A DNA stretch of 64,000 nt, taken from NCBI GenBank assembly GCA_030522415.1, contig CM060113.1, positions 14,124,157 through 14,188,156 on the forward strand, read 5' to 3'. The notes beneath the pieces were generated by a model, which did no database searches, had not been told where the DNA came from, and worked only from the letters and a program-made list of their open reading frames with translations. Source of the DNA: Channallabes apus (lineage: Eukaryota > Chordata > Actinopteri > Siluriformes > Clariidae). Position numbers and translations under genes: made by a program. Positions 56,882 through 64,000 of this stretch are shown here, piece by piece. Numbering within the stretch: position 1 is the stretch's first letter; each line of letters starts with the position of its first letter.

Positions 56882-58501
56882 CAGTGGTGTGAAAAACTAT
56901 TTGCCCCCCTCCTGATTTCTTATTCTTTTGCATGTTTGTTACACAAAATGTTTCTGATCATCAAACACATTTAACTATTAGTCAAAGATAACACAAGTAA
57001 ACACAAAATGCAGTTTTTAAATAAGGGGTTTTATTATTTAGGGAGAAAAAAAATCCAAACCTACATGGCCCTGTGTGAAAAAGTAATTGCCCCCTGAACC
57101 TAATAACTGGTTGGGCCACCCTTAGCAGCAATAACTGCAATCAAGCATTTGCGATAACTTGCAACGAGTCTTTTACAGCGCTCTGGAGGAATTTTGGCCC
57201 ACTCATCTTTGCAGAATTGTTGTAATTCAGCTTTATTTGAGGGTTTTCTAGCATGAACCGCCTTTTTAAGGTCATGCCACAACATCTCAATAGGATTCAG
57301 GTCAGGACTTTGACTAGGCCACTCCAAAGTCTTCATTTTGTTTTTCTTCAGCCATTCAGAGGTGGATTTGCTGGTGTGTTTTGGGTCATTGTCCTGCTGC
57401 AGCACCCAAGATCGCTTCAGCTTGAGTTGACGAACAGATGGCCGGACATTCTCCTTCAGGATTTTTTGGTAGACAGTAGAATTCATGGTTCCATCTATCA
57501 CAGCAAGCCTTCCAGGTCCTGAAGCAGCAAAACAACCCCAGACCATCACACTACCACCACCATATTTTACTGTTGGTATGATGTTCTTTTTCTGAAATGC
57601 TGTGTTACTTTTACGCCAGATGTAACGGGACACACACCTTCCAAAAAGTTCAACTTTTGTCTCGTCGGTCCACAAGGTATTTTCCCAAAAGTCTTGGCAA
57701 TCATTGAGATGTTTTTTAGCAAAATTGAGACGAGCCTTAATGTTCTTTTTGCTTAAAAGTGGTTTGCGCCTTGGAAATCTGCCATGCAGGCCGTTTTTGC
57801 CCAGTCTCTTTCTTATGGTGGAGTCGTGAACACTGACCTTAATTGAGGCAAGTGAGGCCTGTAGTTCTTTAGATGTTGTCCTGGGGTCTTTTGTGGCCTC
57901 TCGGATGAGTTGTCTCTGCGCTCTTGGGGTAATTTTGGTCAGCCGGCCACTCCTGGGAAGGTTCACCACTGTTCCATGTTTTTACCATTTGTGGATAATG
58001 GCTCTCACTGTGGTTCGCTGGAGTCCCAAAGCTTTAGAAATGGCTTTATAACCTTTACCAGACTGATAGATCTCAATTACTTTTGTTCTCATTTGTTCCT
58101 GAATTTCTTTGGATCTTGGCATGATGTCTAGCTTTTGAGGTGCTTTTGGTCTACTTCCCTGTGTCAGGTAGCTCCTATTTAAGTGATTTCTTGATTGAAA
58201 CAGGTGTGGCAGTAATCAGGCCTGGGGGTGACTACAGAAATTGAACTCAGGTGTGATAAACCACAGTTAAGTTATTTTTTAACAAGGGGGGCAATCACTT
58301 TTTCACACAGGGCCATGTAGATTTGGATTTTTTTTCTCCCTTAATAACGTAAACCTTCATTTAAAAACTGCATTTTGTGTTCAATTATGTTATCTTTGAC
58401 TAATAGTTAACGGTTTTTGATGAGCAGAAACATTTAAAGTGTGACAAACATGCAAAAGAATAAGAAATCAGCAAGGGGGCAAATAGTTTTTCACACCACT
58501 G
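56882..58501 (-). mobile_element. Tc1-type transposon, copy 2
   Basis: 1620 bp between TA dinucleotides (56880-56881, 58502-58503), with the same CAGTGGTGTGAAAAAC ends and inner repeats as copy 1. Unlike copies 1 and 3 it is not in a (TA)n tract. Confidence 0.92.
57100..58122 (-). pseudogene. Tc1-type DD34E transposase, copy 2, one premature stop
   Basis: Full 340-codon length from MPRSKEIQEQ (58122) to GGPTSY (57100), interrupted only by a stop at codon 47, where the other copies have Gln (a CAA-to-TAA change, directly after AIIHKW). Downstream, 289 codons are open with the complete triad (WTDE, QQDND, NPIEMLW) and the GGGSVMVWG block. Translation could restart at MVNLPRSGR, but that product lacks the first DNA-binding helices. 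This is the least damaged catalytic domain of the three copies. Confidence 0.92.
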
Positions 58502-58503
58502 TA

Positions 58504-59192
58504 TATGCAAAGCACTGGTATTACTGCAGAAAAGTAAAACAGTAATTTCGTCTACTCAAAAAAAGAATGCTTAGTTTATTATCCGTGTCTCCTGCAAGTG
58601 ATTCTATTCTATATGATTTGCTATTATGTATAGGAAAACCTCATATCTTTGGTCTTGTAAAACAAATAGATTTTAATGTTAGAGTTCTGTTTAGCACATC
58701 ATCAGTACAAAATGCATTTTTGTTTAAAGCTAGCGCAGAATGACTCATAAATTTTTTTTACAGCACTCCTGGGTGTTGCAACAGAAAGCTATTTGCCAGG
58801 AGTGCATGAATCCTGCGTCAGGGATTCTGATGATGGCACAGCCAATTGTGGCCAAATTGCTCATGCTCTCTGAGTGGGAGAATGGCATACTTTGTCTACC
58901 CTCTCAGACATAGAGGCATGTGTGCAAAAGAGGGGAGATAGCTCCCCTGTGTGAGTAGCAGTGTGAAAAAAAGATGTGTTTGGTTTCATGTGTTTTGGAG
59001 GAAGAATGTGTTGACCTTCCCTGGCCTCCCTGTATGGTAGCTGTTATACAGTATGATTTGGTGACCTGGCTGGTAGTTGGGAATTGGAAGAATTGTAAGG
59101 AAGCTGAGGTAAATAAAATTAAGATAATATCCACGAAGTGATTTCCCCCCCATCTTGATGTAGTGATTTATCTAACGATAAAACATAACCCC

Positions 59193-59228
<36 letters not shown>

Positions 59229-60560
59229 ACAATGGAAAAAAGTGTCTATGAATGGAGATGGCTTGATTTGGAGGGTGTAGCATCATCAGAAACCCCGTGT
59301 GATTGCACCCTTTGATTCACTGAATGGAGGCATTTTCCACAGGCATGTGATTCACCCACAATAGCTGCTAATTACAGAGAAAAATGCCCCATGCAAACAC
59401 TTTTTAGAATGAGAAGTGTGGCCTCCTGAGCAGTTGTTAACCAAAGTCTTTATCGTAAATGCTGTGAAGTGCTGTGTGAAATTCCTTTATGGAAGTACTT
59501 TGCTTTACATTTATGACTTTGGACTATCTATTTTATTCATGGATGACTAACATAAGTAGCTGATCAAAAAAACCAATATCATGATCACTTCTTTCCAATT
59601 AGAAAACAAGATGAGTACGTATTACAGTATGTTGCCGAGATATAGTCCAACCAGATGTGCATCAGGCCTCTCCTTATATGTGGGTGGGCATGGCTGAGCA
59701 GGTTACCAGTTTATGTACAAGAGACACACAGCAACAATCAAGTCCCTAAAGGGGATTCATAACCGTGAGAACTCAAACTCACATACAACCTAAATATGGC
59801 ACCAGGTGCTCAGGACATGAAACTGTTTTTCTGAATTCTTGTAAATATCAGCAGCATACAGAATCAAAGCACATAATGTATTAATAGACTATGCAATTTA
59901 AATAATAGTGACAACTGAGGATCGGCTTAGCACACACCAATAAAAAAAAATAATTAAACAAGCAGAGAGAGGATAAAATAAAACACATTTTCCACCATTT
60001 AGTAATCTCTCAATAAAGTTAAATAAAGCATTGATTGCTGGAATTGAATCTTGAAGTAAGAAATTTCAACAAATACATTTTTAGCAACCAGATAGTACTT
60101 CTTGTTTCAGAAGATGAGTTTGCTAAATATGGCATGTTTCATTACTGAATAATCCAGCCAGTCCCTATTTCTTTACCATGTACTAGAGAGCGACGGCTTT
60201 TTGGTTCCATATGCTTTTACCATAACCTTGTTCGATTTATCCTTTCCGAAGTCATGGACACTAACCTCATGTGCATTCCATCTGCTTCAACACCGCTCTT
60301 GGCTAATCTTAAAGCTAGCTCTATCACTGACACCTACGCTATGTTCATTGTTGACACTGTGAGATTTCATCCCTGCACCATCTGAATGAGAAGCAAACTC
60401 CATTGCACACTTTCCTCTGTTGGCAGCAAGCAAATTTAGCCATTTTATGATATTGCAACATCAAGTGGCTTAAGAAACAAAAAAACGTTCCTTTGAAACT
60501 GCATGGCATCCAACACTATTTGGTAGGTAACCCTATCAGTCACCTCAGTTACTTCAGGGG
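58504..60560. other. Non-coding, with (CA)n
   Basis: (CA)n at 59195-59223. No exon supported; 59240-59420 is unique, balanced sequence. Confidence 0.4.
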
Positions 60561-60652
60561 TCAGGGGTACTGTAGCTCAGTGATTAAGGCATTGGACTAT
60601 GGTTTGGAAGGTCCCAGGAAAAGAATGTCTGCCAAATGTCTAAATGTAAATC
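60561..60652 (+). repeat. Internally deleted SINE copy
   Basis: Head 'tagctcagtgattaaggcat' as in 54068-54258, jumping at 60617 to the tail 'gtctgccaaatgtctaaatg'. A TACTGTA motif lies inside the head. Confidence 0.65.
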
Positions 60653-60731
60653 TACTTCATGTGCATAATGTTTTCATTTAGATTTTGCTATAAAATAATA
60701 TCTAAAATGCATAATAATAAAAAAAAAAATC

Positions 60732-60752
60732 TATATATATATATATATACTG

Positions 60753-60826
<74 letters not shown>
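60732..60826. repeat. (TA)n microsatellite with internal scar
   Basis: Long TA tract broken by one tactgta near 60748, as expected if a Tc1-type element had once inserted and left. Confidence 0.9.
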
Positions 60827-60830
<4 letters not shown>

Positions 60831-61471
60831 TTTTTTTTTATTTTTTTATAAATATGGAATTGTCTAGAACATTTTGAATTGTGAATTGTGACAGGTCCAT
60901 GTGTAATCTTGTAGAGCTGTGAAGAAACAAGACAGAGTTTAGCCTGATTGATTTCAGTGTGACCATATAACGGTCTAAAAATAATTAACTGATATCATTG
61001 AATTAAAAAACAATACATAATTGGTTGCAATTCTGTGTGTAGTATCACACCAGCAGTGTTTTTGAGACATTAGGAAATGGCATCCAAAACAAGTTTTAGT
61101 GTGATTACAGCAGGCTTTTCAGGTTATTACTTGTCAATCTAAACAAGATCCCAATAACATTATGACCAAATTATAAAATAGACTGCATAATAAACTCCAT
61201 TTAATTTTTATATGAAGCTGTTGTTTTATTCATATATACATCAACACATTTACATCATTAACATTGATTATCAATTATATACCACTAAACTGGTGACAGG
61301 GTAATGGGCACCAAGGACTCACGTTACCAAAAGAGCCCAAGACACCAACCAGACATTCAAACTCCGCAGATCCCAATCCAACTACTGTAAGCACCCATGG
61401 TGTGTGTGGAGACTTACTTGGCCACTGACAAACACATGAACATGACGAATAGGACATGTGACTTTGCACGG
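60827..61471. other. Non-coding, no gene recognised
   Basis: AT-rich spacer up to the TTAA (61472-61475) of the third piggyBac-like copy. Confidence 0.4.
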
Positions 61472-61788
61472 TTAACACTAGAAGCGCAGAGGACCGGTCA
61501 TTTTGACCGCAATGGGGGAAAAGAAAATACTTCACACTCGATCAAATTCCAGGACCCTCCTTTCATGACTTTTCCTAGATCTCTGAGCTTAATCACCCTG
61601 CATGCTTACACAACAGCTGTGCGGCGGCATGACGTTTCCTGCCTTTTCCAACCTGCGATTCTCATTTCTCTCAGCAAATGGTGCAAGGGACAGCGCATAC
61701 TATCTACAGTATGCGTCATTCAGTGTGTATGTAACTATCTCAGGTTTCATTCCATATATGCAGTTTATATATATACTGTATATATATA

Positions 61789-63408
61789 CAGTGGTGTGAA
61801 AAACTATTTGCCCCCCCCTCCTGATTTCTTATTCTTTTGCATGTTTGTCAACACAAAATGTTTCTGATCATCAAACACATTTAACTATTAGTCAAAGATA
61901 ACACAAGTAAACACAAAATGCAGTTTTTAAATGAGGGGTTTTATTATTTAGTGAGAAAAAAAATCCAAACCTACATGGCCCTGTGTGAAAAAGTAATTGC
62001 CCCCTGAACCTAATAACTGGTTGGGCCACCCTTAGCAGCAATAACTGCAATCAAGCGTTTGCGATAACTTGCAACGAGTCTTTTACTGCGCTCTGGAGGA
62101 ATTTTGGCCCACTCATCTTTGCAGAATTGTTGTAATTCAGCTTTATTTGAGGGTTTTCTAGCATGAACCGCCTTTTTAAGGTCATGCCACAACATCTCAA
62201 TAGGATTCAGGTCAGGACTTTGACTAGGCCACTCCAAAGTCTTCATTTTGTTTTTCTTCAGCCATTCAGAGGTGGATTTGATGGTGTGTTTTGGGTCATT
62301 GTCCTGCTGCAGCACCCAAGATCGCTTCAGCTTGAGTTGACGAACAGATGGCCGGACATTCTCCTCCAGGATTTTTTGGTAGACAGTAGAATTCATGGTT
62401 CCATCTATCATAGCAAGCCTTCCAGGTCCTGAAGCAGCAAAACAACCCCAGACCATCACACTACCACCATCATATTTTACTGTTGGTATGATGTTCATTT
62501 TCTGAAATGCTGTGTTACTTTTACGCCAGATGTAACGGGACACGCACCTTCCAAGAAGTTAAGCTTTTGTCTCTTCGGTCCACAAGGTATTTTCCCAAAA
62601 GTCTTGGCAATCATTGAGATGTTTTTTAGCAAAATTGAGACGAGCCTTAATGTTCTTTTTGCTTAAAAGTGGTTTGCGCCTTGGAAATCTGCCATGCAGG
62701 CCGTTTTTGCCCAGTCTCTTTCTTATGGTGGAATCGTGAACACTGACCTTAATTGAGGCAAGTGAGGCCTGCAGTTCTTTAGATGTTGTCCTGGGGTCTT
62801 TTGTGGCCTCTCGGATGAGTTGTCTCTGCGCTCTTGGTGTAATTTTGGTCGGCCGGCCACTCCTGGGAAGGTTCACCACTGTTCCATGTTTTTGCCATTT
62901 GTGGATAATGGCTCTCACTATGGTTCGCTGGAGTCCCAAAGCTTTAGAAATGGCTTTATAACCTTTACCAGACTGATAAATCTCAATTACTTTTGTTCTC
63001 ATTTGTTCCTGAATTTCTTTGGATCTTGGCATGATGTCTAGCTTTTGAGGTGCTCTTGGTCTACTTCTCTGTGTCAGGTAGCTCCTATTTAAGTGATTTC
63101 TTGATTGAAACAGGTGTGGCAGTAATCAGGCCTGGGGGTGACTACAGAAATTGAACTCGGGTGTGATAAACCACAGTTAAGTAATTTTTTAACAAGGGGG
63201 GCAATCACTTTTTCACACAGGGCCATGTAGATTTGGAGTTTTTTTTCTCCCTTAATAACGTAAATCTTCATTTAAAAACTGCATTTTGTGTTCAATTATG
63301 TTATCTTTGACTAATAGTTAACGGTTTTTGATGAGCAGAATCATTTAAGTGTGACAAACATGCAAAAGAATAAGAAATCAGGAAGGGGGCAAATAGATTT
63401 TCACACCA

Positions 63409-63411
<3 letters not shown>
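61789..63411 (-). mobile_element. Tc1-type transposon, copy 3
   Basis: 1623 bp between TA dinucleotides (61787-61788, 63412-63413) inside a TA-rich part of piggyBac-like copy C. Ends as in copies 1 and 2. Confidence 0.92.
62010..63032 (-). pseudogene. Tc1-type transposase, copy 3, premature stop and catalytic change
   Basis: Same 340-codon span as copy 2. The first catalytic Asp is changed (WTEE instead of WTDE at residue 153), and a stop follows at codon 158, beside a small cluster of substitutions at 62555-62575. The second half resumes in frame and keeps QQDND and NPIEMLW. The N-terminal 157 residues, with an intact DNA-binding domain, could still be made and might compete for terminal repeats. 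This is inference only. Confidence 0.9.

Positions 63412-63412
<1 letters not shown>

Positions 63413-63463
<51 letters not shown>
63413..63463. repeat. (TA)n microsatellite
   Basis: TA tract between Tc1 copy 3 and the MITE. Confidence 0.95.
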
Positions 63464-63464
<1 letters not shown>

Positions 63465-63711
63465 TCAGCAAAAAAAGAAACGTCCCTTTTTCAGAACTGT
63501 GTAATTCAACAATAATGTAAAAATTCAAATAACTTTACAGATCTTCATTGTAAAGGGTTTAAACAATGTTTTCCATGCATGTTCAATTAACCATAATCAA
63601 TTAATTAACATGCACCTGTGGAATGGTCGTTTATATATACAAATATTTACACATTAAGTTTACTGAAAGTAAAAACAGTTGAAAGTCAGAGGATGTTTCT
63701 TTTTTTGCTGA

Positions 63712-63712
<1 letters not shown>
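63464..63712. mobile_element. Tc1-like MITE, 249 bp
   Basis: TIRs ctcagcaaaaaaagaaacg... (left) and its near-perfect inverse at 63691-63712, flanked by TA on both sides. It is a shorter deletion derivative of the element at 24242-25055, retaining only the subterminal parts. Confidence 0.85.

Positions 63713-63763
<51 letters not shown>
63713..63763. repeat. (TA)n microsatellite
   Basis: TA tract on the right of the MITE, continuing into piggyBac-like copy C. Confidence 0.95.
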
Positions 63764-63768
<5 letters not shown>

Positions 63769-64000
63769 CTGCATATATAGAATATATAGTATATATGCTT
63801 CCGTGAAATATCGACAATTCGCCATTCATTCCCGCGTTGATAATCAGCAATATTTTATAAGGAGATTTAGGGATTTAGCTCTACTTAATTTTATTTTGTT
63901 TTGAGAAAATTCATTAGTTCGTTCATTCTATTTCTCGGATGGAGCAGGAGCAGCTATTTAGTTCTGAACTCGCTTCCGTGAAATTATCGCTAGAACAATA

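Larger units (their letters stand above)
61476..64000 (+). mobile_element. piggyBac-like TTAA element, copy C, hit by two Tc1-type insertions
   Basis: Starts cactagaagcgc after TTAA (61472-61475); motif cggtca-ttt-tgaccg at 61495-61509. Interior parts 61476-61788 and 63764-64000 align in order with copy B (26572-27080), interrupted by Tc1 copy 3 (61789-63411), (TA)n tracts and a Tc1-like MITE (63464-63712). The far end lies beyond the window. Confidence 0.65.

Overview
This is AT-rich vertebrate nuclear DNA, almost certainly from a teleost fish. The evidence is three near-full-length Tc1-type transposons, many decayed Tc1-like remnants, tRNA-derived SINEs with teleost-type tails, hAT, piggyBac-like and pogo/Tigger-like elements, LTR elements with host-size target duplications, and long (TA)n, (CA)n and (AAT)n microsatellites. 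The mobile-element mix would fit a catfish-like genome, but the sequence alone does not settle the order. No bacterial gene organisation, rRNA, bona fide tRNA gene or CRISPR array is present. The window reads as a gene-poor intergenic or intronic region. The only host-gene candidate is a short terminal coding exon at 25666-25759 (+).

Layout. 1-418: truncated piggyBac-like element. 2380-2738: deleted Tigger-like element. 3998-4565: two SINEs, the first with a perfect 18-bp duplication. 5767-6304: TIR element with near-perfect ~39-bp ends. 9898-11215, 15413-15840 and 16282-17374: decayed Tc1-type copies. 21404-25055: a transposon pile-up holding a near-intact Tc1 (copy 1), a hAT-like element with a nested hAT MITE, and an internally deleted Tc1-like element. 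26572-27731: second piggyBac-like copy. 32234-33203: solo LTR. 37666-40975: a TIR element carrying a nested hAT element and a foldback MITE. 42648-45487: three Tc1 remnants. 46515-52223: a four-level nest. 56882-58501: Tc1 copy 2. 61476-64000: third piggyBac-like copy, itself hit by Tc1 copy 3 and a short Tc1-like MITE.

The most interesting object is the innermost element of the four-level nest, 48424-51172. It is a young non-autonomous LTR retrotransposon: 357-bp LTRs that look identical, and a perfect GTATC duplication. It lacks pol and instead carries one ~700-codon ORF made of a charged N-terminal domain, ten 23-residue repeats and nineteen 10-residue repeats. The sequence just after its 5' LTR is complementary over 10 nt to the predicted 5' end of its own transcript. 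That is the hallmark of self-priming in the Tf1/sushi group of Ty3/gypsy elements.

The second main result is a window-wide excess of TACAGTA/TACTGTA. This is exactly the scar expected after excision of Tc1-type elements whose ends begin with CAG, as they do here. Alignment of the three piggyBac-like copies shows such scars present in one copy and absent at the same site in another, sometimes in tandem. The transposons here therefore record each other's activity: (TA)n tracts and TA sites serve as Tc1 landing sites, nested insertions give a relative order, and each transposase copy is broken in a different way. All counts and comparisons were made by eye, not computed.
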